Source of the DNA: Synechococcus sp. ATX 2A4
Lineage (GTDB): Bacteria; Cyanobacteriota; Cyanobacteriia; PCC-6307; Cyanobiaceae
Length of the DNA stretch: 64,000 nucleotides
Direction: 5' to 3'
Assembly: GCF_024346375.1 (NCBI RefSeq)
Contig: NZ_JAGQCV010000012.1
Span: forward strand, 35,101-99,100
Shown: piece by piece, positions 10,811 through 18,727 of the stretch
Layout of the letters: each line of letters begins with the position of its first letter
Position numbering within the stretch: position 1 is the first letter of the stretch
Translations under genes and position numbers: made by a program
The notes under the pieces: generated by a model
The model's input: the letters and a program-made list of their open reading frames with translations, nothing else
Database searches by the model: none
What the model was told of the DNA's origin: nothing

Positions 10811-11806
10811 GTGACTTCCCTATTGCTGCACGTGGGTCTCCACAAAACTGCCACAACCTCTTTCCAGGGTTTCCTGCAGCGCCATGATGCGGTGTTGGCC
10901 AGTTGTGGCTGTCTTTACCCACGCTCTGCAAAAGCCCCGGGATCGCAGCATGCACTCTTGCCAGGGTGCTATTTCCCTGGCCATCCTTTCCTTCCGCGCG
11001 AAAGATCATGCTCTATTGACCATTACCTCTCCCTGCTCGCTGAAGAGCTTGATCAGGCGCCTTATTGGCTTTGCGTGCTTAGTTCGGAAGTGTTCACCGA
11101 GCTCTTAAATCATGACAGGAACCTGGTTAGGGATCTGATCTCTCGGCTATCCACGCACTTTCGGGAGATCGTGATTCTACTTACGCTTCGCGATCTCCCG
11201 CAACTTGCTTATTCTGATCTTAAAAATAGGCTCAGAGACATTTCCTTGGGCTTGCGCCCGGATTTCGCATTTGCAGCACCTTTGTTCTATTCTAGGATCG
11301 AAAAATATAAGTTTCGAGAATGTGAAATGTGGCGGAATCTTGGATTTAAGGTTGTGGAGCGTAGTATGGACGGCGTGCCTGATCCTGTGGGGGCTTATTT
11401 TCAGGTTGTCGCAGATATGCTGCCGCCCAGTGCGCGCCGTGCCGCTCAAGCGGCTGTGTCCCGGCTCACGGCCTTGGCTGACGACCGAAACTCTGATCCC
11501 TTTGCTGAACTAGAATATTTGATCCTGATTCTTTCTGGGTTGAAGCTCGCCGGTGCCGGGCGAGCTAAGTCGGTAGCCTTGGATATGAATGTTACGGCAA
11601 GATTTCTGTGCAATGTAAAGGCCGCTGCCATGCCTTCCGAGCTCAATATTGAGTCTGCTCAAATGATCGCTTTGCTTCGGTGCCTGCATGCCAGCCAAGG
11701 AGATCTCAATTGCTGCATGGTGATGGAAAAGGTGGGATTCGCACCGGCCAGCGCTGAGTATGTTGATGGCCTCTCCAACCGCCTGGTTAGGCAGCTTGCC
11801 GGTTGA
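10811..11806 (+). CDS. Sulfotransferase-like P-loop protein
   Basis: I place the start at GTG 10811, giving 331 residues, because the protein then opens directly with the nucleotide-binding loop LLHVGLHKTATTSFQGFL. This matches the 5'-phosphosulfate-binding loop (H-x-G-x-x-K-T-x-T-T/S) of PAPS-dependent and related sulfotransferases. Downstream, the segment EIVILLTLRDLPQLAYSDL resembles the conserved strand and Arg that bind the 3'-phosphate. The acceptor is unknown; such genes in cyanobacteria often act on surface polysaccharides or glycans. The gene is AT-richer than its neighbours and stands alone, which suggests horizontal acquisition. Confidence 0.68.
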   Translation: MTSLLLHVGLHKTATTSFQGFLQRHDAVLASCGCLYPRSAKAPGSQHALLPGCYFPGHPFLPRERSCSIDHYLSLLAEELDQAPYWLCVLSSEVFTELLNHDRNLVRDLISRLSTHFREIVILLTLRDLPQLAYSDLKNRLRDISLGLRPDFAFAAPLFYSRIEKYKFRECEMWRNLGFKVVERSMDGVPDPVGAYFQVVADMLPPSARRAAQAAVSRLTALADDRNSDPFAELEYLILILSGLKLAGAGRAKSVALDMNVTARFLCNVKAAAMPSELNIESAQMIALLRCLHASQGDLNCCMVMEKVGFAPASAEYVDGLSNRLVRQLAG

Positions 11807-11909
11807 AGATGCTGCAGAAAACACGTTGCTTCTTCATCCGATGCAGGCCGTCATCCGTTCGTCGACAAAGCAGGAGCCGAGCCTCTGCACCGTCAACTTC
11901 TTGCTGAGT

Positions 11910-13472
11910 TCATTGCCGTTGTTCACCCTGACCGCAGAGTTGCCTGCTTCTTTGTAATCTGCGCTGCAGTCGCGGCGTCAGCCCCAGTTCCGCTCCTTGC
12001 CACAGCCGGTCCATTTCGCGATTGAAGTGGGCGGCCAGCACTGGCGAGCGGAGGATCAGAAGGGTTTCGTCATTTGTATGGGCAGCCGCCAGGCTCCAAT
12101 TGAAGGAGCCGGTGATCACGGTGCGATCGTCAATCACGGCCACTTTGTGGTGTAATTTGTCCCCCGATGACAGGCGCGGGGCACCCACCCCTGCAAGCGG
12201 CTGTGCCAGTGGCGCATTGCCGGCTTCCAGCTTGCAACGGTGATCGGGCATGGCAATTCCCAGCAGATCAAGCACTTCTGAAAATGAGCGGTAGGCAAAG
12301 CCCGCATCCACCAACACCCGAATCTGCACCCCTTGCTGGTGCAGCAGAGCGATGCGGTTAGACAGGTTCTGGGCTGAGAACACGAACAGGTTGAGATCGA
12401 GTCGCTTTTTCGCCTGGGCCAGTTGTGTTTCGATCAGAGCCAGGCCGTTGCGAGGGTCCCGGATTCGGTGGGGAGCGAACATCACCTCCACCGTGGTGTC
12501 GCCCACCGTCACTTTTTGCAGCTTTCCGTTCTCTTTATGGATCCCGAAGCGGCTGTCGGGCTGTCCGCCGGGGCCATCACCCCAGAGGTGGGCAAACTCC
12601 TTGGCAAACACCGCAGCCAATGGGCGGCTGTCGATCCGCAGCAGATGGTTGGCGTTGCCGCGGGTGCGCACATTGTCGAGATCACCATGAATACAGGACG
12701 GTGTGAAATTCGCCGATCCGGTCACCACCCAGCGGCCATCCACCACCAGAAACTTGTGATGCATCAGTCCGCTGCCGGCGCTGCCGTCGGCTGTGTCGTC
12801 GATCTGTGGGACACCACCGCGCCGCAGGATGGCCACCGCATCCCCCTGTTGTTTTTCCTCCAGGGTGAGCACACCGTCACGGTTGCTGTCTGCCAATGCT
12901 TTCAGCGTGAAGTGGCGGCTGCGCTGGCGGCTGTCGAGATCCACCAGGTGCTCCTCGCTCCACGGCCGGCTGTAGTTGTTCTCCAGCACCACCTTCACGC
13001 TCACCCCGGCCCGGTGTTTTGCCACCAGCGCCCGGGACACCTCCGGCAGGCTGAGCTCCTGCACCGCCACGAGGATCTCCCGTTCGGCGCGCGCGATTGT
13101 GTCCAGTAGCAACTGCTCGAGATTGTCGCCATTGCGCATCAGCCCGCTGATCGGGCTGCGGTACTGGCGATCCTTTCTGTGGTTGAACGCCACCTCAATC
13201 CCCGCAGGCAAGGGCAGATCGGCGGGGGCTTGGCCGGTGATGCGTGCCGCGGCTCCGCAGCCGGCCAGGCTGAGCGCCACCCCGGCCAGGGCGAGCAGGG
13301 AGAGCCATGAGCCCGGCGCCGGTCTTGGTCTCTTTCTCGAAGACGGCGGGCCAGGTGCCGCTACCCAGGACTCGTACGGCAATCGGGCGCAAACGGGAAC
13401 GGGCACTTGTGCGAGTGGGTTGCGTGAGCTCAGCTCAGAATTCCCACCTCCTCGCCGCTCGGTACAAACCAA
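11910..13472 (-). CDS. Phospholipase D-like lipoprotein with EF-hand loop
   Basis: This is a protein of up to 520 residues with two HxK-D phosphodiesterase motifs: MHHKFLVVD...GSANFT (near residue 238) and LHHKVAVID...GSFNWS (near 441). Both carry His, Lys, Asp and the downstream Ser/Asn, so an active two-lobe PLD fold is expected, acting on phospholipid or nucleic-acid phosphodiester bonds. A lipobox LAGC at about residues 69-72 predicts attachment to a membrane outside the cytoplasm. The long leader before it suggests a later start, possibly a TTG. Between the lobes' early strands lies DSNRDGVLTLEE (195-206), a canonical 12-residue EF-hand calcium loop, which is an unusual insert. It stands alone in the minus orientation. 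Confidence 0.88.
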   Translation of the reverse strand: MVCTERRGGGNSELSSRNPLAQVPVPVCARLPYESWVAAPGPPSSRKRPRPAPGSWLSLLALAGVALSLAGCGAAARITGQAPADLPLPAGIEVAFNHRKDRQYRSPISGLMRNGDNLEQLLLDTIARAEREILVAVQELSLPEVSRALVAKHRAGVSVKVVLENNYSRPWSEEHLVDLDSRQRSRHFTLKALADSNRDGVLTLEEKQQGDAVAILRRGGVPQIDDTADGSAGSGLMHHKFLVVDGRWVVTGSANFTPSCIHGDLDNVRTRGNANHLLRIDSRPLAAVFAKEFAHLWGDGPGGQPDSRFGIHKENGKLQKVTVGDTTVEVMFAPHRIRDPRNGLALIETQLAQAKKRLDLNLFVFSAQNLSNRIALLHQQGVQIRVLVDAGFAYRSFSEVLDLLGIAMPDHRCKLEAGNAPLAQPLAGVGAPRLSSGDKLHHKVAVIDDRTVITGSFNWSLAAAHTNDETLLILRSPVLAAHFNREMDRLWQGAELGLTPRLQRRLQRSRQLCGQGEQRQ

Positions 13473-13651
13473 AATGGTTTGGAGCGATCACCGGACAACT
13501 CCTGCCGGATCACTGCAGACAGCTGGCAGGGGATCACGACGGACCCACAGAATCAAACTCTGGAGCATCAAGGCCGTCAGGCCAGTTGCTGATCAGCAGA
13601 TGACCAGCCGCTGATCAGCCCAAGCCCGTGATCACCAGGAACTGGCTGGGA

Positions 13652-13894
13652 TCAATGGTGGCCTGGCATTTCAGCGGTGCGGAGCATCGCCACGAACCAC
13701 ACGCAACTGGCGGCCACAGCCACCCCGACGCCGGTGCTGACCCCGACGCGGACCATCAGCACGGGCACGACAAGAGGCAGCACCACTGCCCCCACCAAGG
13801 GGGTGAAGGCCACGAAGGCCTTGAGTGCCCCGCGATGATCTTCACCGGAGGTGTGGGTGGTCGACTCCTCAGTGGGCTGTGGGCTCAGAACCAT
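13652..13894 (-). CDS. Small membrane protein coupled to DUF4912 gene
   Basis: This is an 80-residue protein with a polar N-terminus and two closely spaced hydrophobic segments (about residues 27-49 and 51-68), separated by an Arg. Its ATG lies within the last ten bases of the DUF4912 gene, so it is translationally coupled to that gene. The family is not recognised. The overlap and the clear membrane character argue that it is a real gene; its role probably relates to the upstream partner. Confidence 0.55.
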   Translation of the reverse strand: MVLSPQPTEESTTHTSGEDHRGALKAFVAFTPLVGAVVLPLVVPVLMVRVGVSTGVGVAVAASCVWFVAMLRTAEMPGHH

Positions 13895-15030
13895 TCTGAT
13901 ACGGCCTGGCTGGCCGGGTTGCTGTTGTCCTCGGGGGTGAACCGCTCGAACTGAAGGGTGATGTTGCGCTTCTGCTCGCCATCGGCGGCAACGGCCTGGA
14001 TGGGATAGAGCTGCTGGCCATCGCGGAAAGGCACCTGCACCCGGAAGGTGCCTTCGGCGGAGAGCGGCACCACTTCGGATCCGATCATGAGCTGGGCGGA
14101 TGGATCAGTGGCGCCGTAGACGATCAGTTCGGCATCGGCCACCAGCCAGAAGGAGCGCTGGCGCGGGGCCACGCCACCCACACCGGATTCATTGCGTCCG
14201 CTCGCCCAGACACCCACGCCCGAGTCGCTGAGGGAGCGACGCTGGTGATCGGCGCCGGAATCTTCCACTTCGTGGAACGCTTCCGAACCGCGACCGAAAT
14301 GCTTCCAGCGCACGGTGGCGGTTTGGTAAAGCCGTTCGTGCAGGCCGTTGTCGGCGTAGTCGGCGGGGGCTGGCAGGGTGCCGGGGGCAGGCGCCACATC
14401 GAGGGAAAAGGGCACGAACTGATCGAGGATCTGCTCGCTCGGATGGAGAGCAGGCACGCGGGCCACTGAGGAGAAGGCCAGCGAGATCCAGCCGCCGCCG
14501 ATCTTGCGGTAGCCAAGTTCAAGCCTGTAGTCACGGTCGCTCAGCGGCACCGGTAGGTACCACTCCGAGGCATGGCTGTCGACAGGAACTTCCTGCAGCG
14601 TGTGGGGATGGGCAGCGCCCTCGCTTAGCCCGGTCACGTCGGCAACGCGCAGGCAGAGCTGACTGGCGCCCACATTGAGGGCTTGACGCCGATCTGCTTC
14701 GGCGATCTCCCAGAAGACGTAGGCCCATTGGGGATCGCGTGGCAGGAAAACCACCCGGGTCAAGGCGCTGGGACGGGGAGCCGGCTCGAAGCTGGCTTCG
14801 AGATCCGCAAGGGTGGCAGGGGAAGCGGCGGGTTCGCTGCTGGCACCACTGGGCGCAGCGGCCTCACTGAGGCCAACGCTCGAGGCCTGAGCCGAAGGCT
14901 GGCGCGTGGTGATTTCCGTCACCAGTTCGTCTTTGGATTTGCGGCTGTACAGGCTCACACCCAGATCACTGGCGATCTGGCGGAGCTGCCTGAGCGTCAT
15001 ACGAGCGAGGGCATTGAGGGCCTGGGTCAC
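13885..15030 (-). CDS. Rho_N/DUF4912 domain protein
   Basis: This is a 381-residue protein. Residues 1-45 (MTLRQLRQIASDLGVSLYSR and following) form a SAP-like Rho N-terminal helical domain, usually associated with RNA or DNA binding. After an Ala/Ser-rich linker comes a DUF4912 domain opened by LTRVVFLPRDPQWAYVFWEI and continuing to about residue 210. The C-terminal part contains further beta-rich sequence (FWLVADAELIVYGATDPSAQ) resembling the repeat that follows DUF4912 in other proteins. No signal peptide is present. The function is unknown. It lies downstream of cpcG on the same strand but after a strong terminator, and is followed by a coupled small membrane-protein gene. Confidence 0.82.
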   Translation of the reverse strand: MTQALNALARMTLRQLRQIASDLGVSLYSRKSKDELVTEITTRQPSAQASSVGLSEAAAPSGASSEPAASPATLADLEASFEPAPRPSALTRVVFLPRDPQWAYVFWEIAEADRRQALNVGASQLCLRVADVTGLSEGAAHPHTLQEVPVDSHASEWYLPVPLSDRDYRLELGYRKIGGGWISLAFSSVARVPALHPSEQILDQFVPFSLDVAPAPGTLPAPADYADNGLHERLYQTATVRWKHFGRGSEAFHEVEDSGADHQRRSLSDSGVGVWASGRNESGVGGVAPRQRSFWLVADAELIVYGATDPSAQLMIGSEVVPLSAEGTFRVQVPFRDGQQLYPIQAVAADGEQKRNITLQFERFTPEDNSNPASQAVSEWF

Positions 15031-15149
15031 CTGATCTCCAGCTTTTGTTTGGGATCAGTCTGGGGGTAGATCCCCGTTTTTGACGGGGTTCGCCGCCGCT
15101 GCGTCAGCAAGCTCTGACGGCCTCTGTGTCCGCCCAGCGGTGCTGGGCA

Positions 15150-15176
15150 TAAAAAAACGGCGGGGGACCGCCGTTC
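15150..15176 (-). terminator. Rho-independent terminator after cpcG
   Basis: Read on the minus strand, an 8-bp perfect stem (AACGGCGG/CCGCCGTT) with a short GC-rich loop is followed directly by a run of T. It lies about 50 bases past the cpcG stop codon and fits a classical intrinsic terminator. Confidence 0.85.
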
Positions 15177-15195
15177 GCTGTTCTTGGAACCAGGA

Positions 15196-15217
15196 GGCGG
15201 GAACCAAGGTTCCCGCC
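15196..15217 (-). repeat. Perfect 10-bp inverted repeat behind cpcG
   Basis: GGCGGGAACC and GGTTCCCGCC are separated by two bases and form a very stable hairpin just after the cpcG stop codon. It has no T-run, so it is more likely a 3'-end mRNA stabiliser or an aid to the terminator 20 bases further on. Confidence 0.7.
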
Positions 15218-15224
15218 GGTTTGT

Positions 15225-15986
15225 TCAACGCCCGATGCTGCGGTAAGGAACCTTGGAGAGGTAATCCATGCCGGCGTTGCTGGAAGATGCAGCACCCGTG
15301 CGCAGAGCCGGCAGGGTGCGCACCCAGGGGAGGTAATCCTCGGGATAACCACCACGGCGCTGGCGAGCCCGTTCGGGCAGAGAGCGCTTGGTACCCGTGT
15401 AGATGATCTGGGGGAAGCCCAGGATGCCCCGGTGATAGGCGTCGTAACGGGGGGTGGTGATGTTGAAGGGGGTTTCGCCCACTTCGCGAGAGCCCACCAC
15501 CCGGTTCCGGTGATAGGGAACCGTGTCGTAGCCAAAGTTCTCGAGGTATTCGTCGCTGTCGAGAATCTTGTCGACAGCACCGGCCACGCCTTTGGTCATG
15601 ATGACGGCGGACCAGGCGATTTCCTCGGCCTTGCCATACACCTGGCGGCCCAGCAGCTTCTCCACGAGGTGGCGAGCCACCCGGTAGTTGTTGTTGAGGT
15701 TGTAGAAGCTGCGGGTGAAGGTGTCAGAGAGGCAAAGGGCGCGGATGAAATCACGCACAGTGATCTGTCCATCGCGAAGCTGCGACTCGAGAATCGTGTC
15801 GCGGTCAACCTTGAAGGCGTGGAAGAAGATCTGTCGGTAAGCCGACTCAATCACGAAGTTCTGGTCTTCGCGGTCGATCGCCTTGTCGAGGGCTACGGCC
15901 TTCGGGTCCTCGTCGGAACCCACGCGGAAGGCCTTCACCCGGGAGTTCTGGGTGATGGGCGCGTACTTCAGAAGCGGAATTGCCAC
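15225..15986 (-). CDS. cpcG: Phycobilisome rod-core linker polypeptide
   Basis: This is a 253-residue linker that docks phycocyanin rods onto the allophycocyanin core. The start MAIPLLKYAPITQNSRVKAF is typical of CpcG. The PBS linker (Pfam 00427) domain covers about residues 20-180 and includes RQIFFHAFKVDRDTILESQL, RDFIRALCLSDTFTRSFYNL and RHLVEKLLGR. The C-terminal part is basic, as in core-binding forms, and lacks a membrane anchor, so this is the core-attaching type rather than CpcL. It lies just downstream of a CpcS/CpeS-type bilin lyase on the same strand and ends in a strong terminator. Confidence 0.95.
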   Translation of the reverse strand: MAIPLLKYAPITQNSRVKAFRVGSDEDPKAVALDKAIDREDQNFVIESAYRQIFFHAFKVDRDTILESQLRDGQITVRDFIRALCLSDTFTRSFYNLNNNYRVARHLVEKLLGRQVYGKAEEIAWSAVIMTKGVAGAVDKILDSDEYLENFGYDTVPYHRNRVVGSREVGETPFNITTPRYDAYHRGILGFPQIIYTGTKRSLPERARQRRGGYPEDYLPWVRTLPALRTGAASSSNAGMDYLSKVPYRSIGR

Positions 15987-16091
15987 ACGAGCATCGTCAT
16001 CCGTCGCTGTGGATCGTAGAAGTGAGCCCCGGCGGACCCCGTCTGGGAGGGGGCAGGGCTCACAGTCCGTAACGTTTGCGACACTGGCGGC

Positions 16092-16748
16092 TCACCAGCC
16101 AAAGACGGAGAGCACCCTGCTTTCACGGGCGGTTTCAGCCTCCCCGAGCCTTGCGTCACCCCCTGCCCCCGCCGGCGCCGCTTCGCCCCCAGCGGCCTCG
16201 TTGCCCGCGGTCTCGTCATCGCGGCAGCGCGTTTCCATGCAGAACGACGCCGTGTTCGAGAGCCCCTCCACCGTGCTGGTACGCAGGCGCAGGTCCGGGC
16301 TTGGGAACCAGAACCGCTCCAGGGAGCTCATCGTTTCGTAGGCGGTGGTGAGCAACAGGCCATCGCGCTCATCCATGCAGAACCGGCCAGCCACCGGGGC
16401 GGTTTCGGCATAGCCGCGGTCGCGCAGCAGCAGGCCCTCGCGGCCGTGGGCATCGGTGGGGATCAGGCCGAACACCGATTCCCCCTGGTGCTCCTCGCCG
16501 GCCTTGTCCCAGTCCATTGAGCCGCTCCAGCGCACCTGGCAGCCCCCCACGAGGGCGCCGGGCTCCTCGCCGTGCAGCTCGGCGATCGCCACCAGCCGCG
16601 GATCGTCGGCGCTCACCTCCACCACCTGAATCAGCGAGCCGCCCCCTTCGGCGCGGCGATGCAGCAGGTGATGGCTGGTGCGCTGGGAACGCCAGCGCCC
16701 GCAACTCAGCCTGAAAAAGCTGATGGCATCGGCAATCGGAACGGTCAC
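16092..16748 (-). CDS. cpcS: Phycobiliprotein bilin lyase, CpcS/CpeS family
   Basis: The protein attaches phycocyanobilin or a related bilin to a Cys of phycobiliprotein subunits. From GTG 16748 it has 218 residues. The start ADAISFFRLSCGRWRSQRTS and the following HHLLHRRAE are characteristic of the CpcS/CpeS/CpcU lipocalin-like family. GSMDWDKAGE, then LLLRDRGYAET and RFWFPSPDLRLR, are further strands of the barrel. The C-terminus beyond about residue 180 is a low-complexity Ala/Glu/Gly tail. Which of the S, U or T types it is cannot be settled by eye. It lies 105 bases upstream of cpcG and is divergent from the exporter gene. Confidence 0.85.
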   Translation of the reverse strand: MTVPIADAISFFRLSCGRWRSQRTSHHLLHRRAEGGGSLIQVVEVSADDPRLVAIAELHGEEPGALVGGCQVRWSGSMDWDKAGEEHQGESVFGLIPTDAHGREGLLLRDRGYAETAPVAGRFCMDERDGLLLTTAYETMSSLERFWFPSPDLRLRTSTVEGLSNTASFCMETRCRDDETAGNEAAGGEAAPAGAGGDARLGEAETARESRVLSVFGW

Positions 16749-16802
16749 AGCGGGAGGACGGCTACAGCGATGATCGCAATCCGTCCACCTTGACTGCCGC
16801 CG

Positions 16803-17702
16803 GTGGCCATCACGGGAGTTCTGGCCGCCCTCGCTGCTGCCTTCTGCTGGACGGTCTCCAGCAGCCTCTGGCGGCAGCTGCCCACCTCGCTGAGCGCCGC
16901 CCAGCTCAACCTGGTGAAGAATTTGCTGGCGGTGGCGACGCTGCTGCCGCTCGTGCTGCTGAGCCCCTGGCGGGTGGCGCCCCTGCCGCTGGCGTTGCTG
17001 GTGCTGAGCGGGGTGGTGGGGATTTCCCTGGGCGACAGCCTTTATCTGGCGGCCCTGCGCCGTCTCGGCACCCGCCGCACCCTCACCCTCGATGCCGGCG
17101 GCCCGGCCGTGGCGATGCTCGGCGGGGTGGTGTTCCTGGCCGAGGTGCCCACAGCGGTCCAGTGGCTGGGGGTGGGGTTGATCTGCCTGTCGGTGCTGCT
17201 GGTGGCGCGCCAGGCACCCGCCACCCTGGTGGGCCCACAACGCGATCGGCTTGGCCTGGCCCTGGCCCTGGCGGCGCTGCTGTGTGGCAGTACCGGCGCC
17301 CTGCTGGCCCGTGCTGCTCTGCGGGCCTCGGCCCTGACGCCACTGGAATCGGCCACCCTGCGCCTCGCGGCCGCGGCAGTGGTGATGTTGCCGCTGCTGT
17401 GGCGCTTGCCTCCCCCTGGCCGACGGCCCCGGCTGGGCTGGCGGCGCTGGCCGCTGGTGCTGCTGGCCACGCTGCTGGGCACCAGCGCCGGCATCGTGCT
17501 GCAGCAGACGGCTCTGCAGCAGCTGCCGGGCGGGCTGGCGGTGGCGCTGCTGGCCACGGCGCCGGTGATGGCGCTGCCGTTGGCGGGGCTGGAGGGCGAC
17601 CGGCCCGGTTGGCGGGGTCTGGTGGCCGCCGTGCTCGCCCTGGCCGGGGTCAGCCTGGTGACGGGGGCGCTGGGGAGCCTGGCAGCGGCGATGACCCGCT
17701 GA
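16803..17702 (+). CDS. EamA/DMT-family membrane transporter
   Basis: This is a 299-residue very hydrophobic protein starting at GTG 16803. It has ten predicted helices arranged as two EamA repeats, the first ending near LLVARQAP (about residue 139) and the second starting at LALALAALLCGSTGALLAR. Members of this drug/metabolite transporter superfamily export amino acids, nucleobases or small metabolites; nothing here identifies the substrate. The 3' end overlaps the convergent small gene by 53 bases. Divergent from the bilin lyase gene with a 54-base spacer. Confidence 0.85.
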   Translation: MAITGVLAALAAAFCWTVSSSLWRQLPTSLSAAQLNLVKNLLAVATLLPLVLLSPWRVAPLPLALLVLSGVVGISLGDSLYLAALRRLGTRRTLTLDAGGPAVAMLGGVVFLAEVPTAVQWLGVGLICLSVLLVARQAPATLVGPQRDRLGLALALAALLCGSTGALLARAALRASALTPLESATLRLAAAAVVMLPLLWRLPPPGRRPRLGWRRWPLVLLATLLGTSAGIVLQQTALQQLPGGLAVALLATAPVMALPLAGLEGDRPGWRGLVAAVLALAGVSLVTGALGSLAAAMTR

Positions 17703-18051
17703 CGCGGGCGCGGGCCAGGCCGTCGACCCAGGTGATCAGATCGCCCAGTTGCAGCGCCAGGGGCGACCGGCCCAGGGCCGCGGCAAGGGCGTCGAGCTGG
17801 CAGGCGGCCCGATCGAGCTCCATCAGGAATGCCTGACGAAAGCCGGGATCACCTGCCACCACTGGTTGTTGGTCCACCCAGTGCTCCCGTTCCTGCTGGC
17901 TGGGCAGGGCCCCATCGCGGCGGCCGACGATCTCCTGGAGGCTGCGCAGGCTGTGGGCCAGCAGCCGCAGGTGGTGGCGTTCAAGCGCGGGCAGCAGGGT
18001 GGCGTCGAGCAGGGCCAGATCGTCGTGACTGAGGGGACCTGCCTCAGCCAT
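17650..18051 (-). CDS. Small conserved protein coupled to sufR
   Basis: This is a 133-residue soluble protein from ATG 18051. It is predicted mostly helical, with LSHDDLALLDATLLPALERHHLRLLAH in its first half broken by no obvious motif, and a Pro/Ser/Gly tail. The start overlaps the sufR stop by eight bases, so it is translated together with sufR. Its 3' end overlaps the convergent transporter gene by 53 bases; the overlap codes for the low-complexity tail. No family is recognised. Context suggests a role connected to iron-sulfur homeostasis, but this is inference. Confidence 0.68.
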   Translation of the reverse strand: MAEAGPLSHDDLALLDATLLPALERHHLRLLAHSLRSLQEIVGRRDGALPSQQEREHWVDQQPVVAGDPGFRQAFLMELDRAACQLDALAAALGRSPLALQLGDLITWVDGLARARVSGSSPLPGSPAPPSPG

Positions 18052-18727
18052 CACCGGGGGGCGGATCGCTCCTGCCGGTGAGGCCTTCAGGCGGGCGCGG
18101 GGTGAGCAGGAAGCCACAGGAATGGCCGCCTTCCAGTCGCCAGTGGACACGCTCCACAGTGCAATCGGGGAAGGTGTGGCGGATCTGTTGGAGCTCCTGG
18201 TCGCAGATCAGCGGGAACTGGTCGGCGATGCGGGAGACGGAACAGTGGAATTCGCTCATGCACCAGGAGGGCCCGTCGCCATCGCGCCGGCATTCACTCA
18301 TGTAGCCCTCCCGGCGCCGCAGTTCCACCAGGCGCTGCACCCGCTCGCAGAGGCTGCCCTCGCCGATCAGGCGGCGATCGACGCTGGCCTTGGCGATGGC
18401 CTGCTGGCGCAGCAGGGTCTGGATCGCATCGCGGGGCATGCTCGCCGCCATTGATTGCAGCAGGCCGATGGCGAAAGCCTCGCCGCTGTCTGGAAAGCTG
18501 TCGTGGCCCTGGCGGGTGAGGCGCCAGTGGTTGCTGGGGCGACCCGGCCCTTCAGGAGTGGGGCTGGCTTCCAGCACGCCTTCGTCTTCAAGGCTGCGCA
18601 GGTGGCGTCGCATCGCCTGCACCGATACCGAGAGCGCGTCGGCGAGCTGGGCCGCTGTGGCCTCACCGAGACGCATCAGCAGAGTGAGCACTGCCTCGCG
18701 GGTGGGGGCCTGGGTGATGGAAGGCAT
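18044..18727 (-). CDS. sufR: Iron-sulfur cluster biosynthesis repressor
   Basis: This is a 227-residue transcriptional repressor of the suf operon, started at ATG 18727 (MPSITQAPTREAV); an upstream ATG at 18769 gives an unlikely basic leader. The N-terminal winged helix-turn-helix includes EATAAQLADALSVSVQAMRRHL. The C-terminal half holds the Cys residues expected to bind a 4Fe-4S cluster, near positions 162, 175 and 204, with a 13-residue spacing between the first two as in Synechocystis SufR. It is divergent from ftrC-sufBCDS, and a matching operator lies between them, so it should repress the operon and probably itself when the cluster is present. Confidence 0.93.
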   Translation of the reverse strand: MPSITQAPTREAVLTLLMRLGEATAAQLADALSVSVQAMRRHLRSLEDEGVLEASPTPEGPGRPSNHWRLTRQGHDSFPDSGEAFAIGLLQSMAASMPRDAIQTLLRQQAIAKASVDRRLIGEGSLCERVQRLVELRRREGYMSECRRDGDGPSWCMSEFHCSVSRIADQFPLICDQELQQIRHTFPDCTVERVHWRLEGGHSCGFLLTPRPPEGLTGRSDPPPGDG

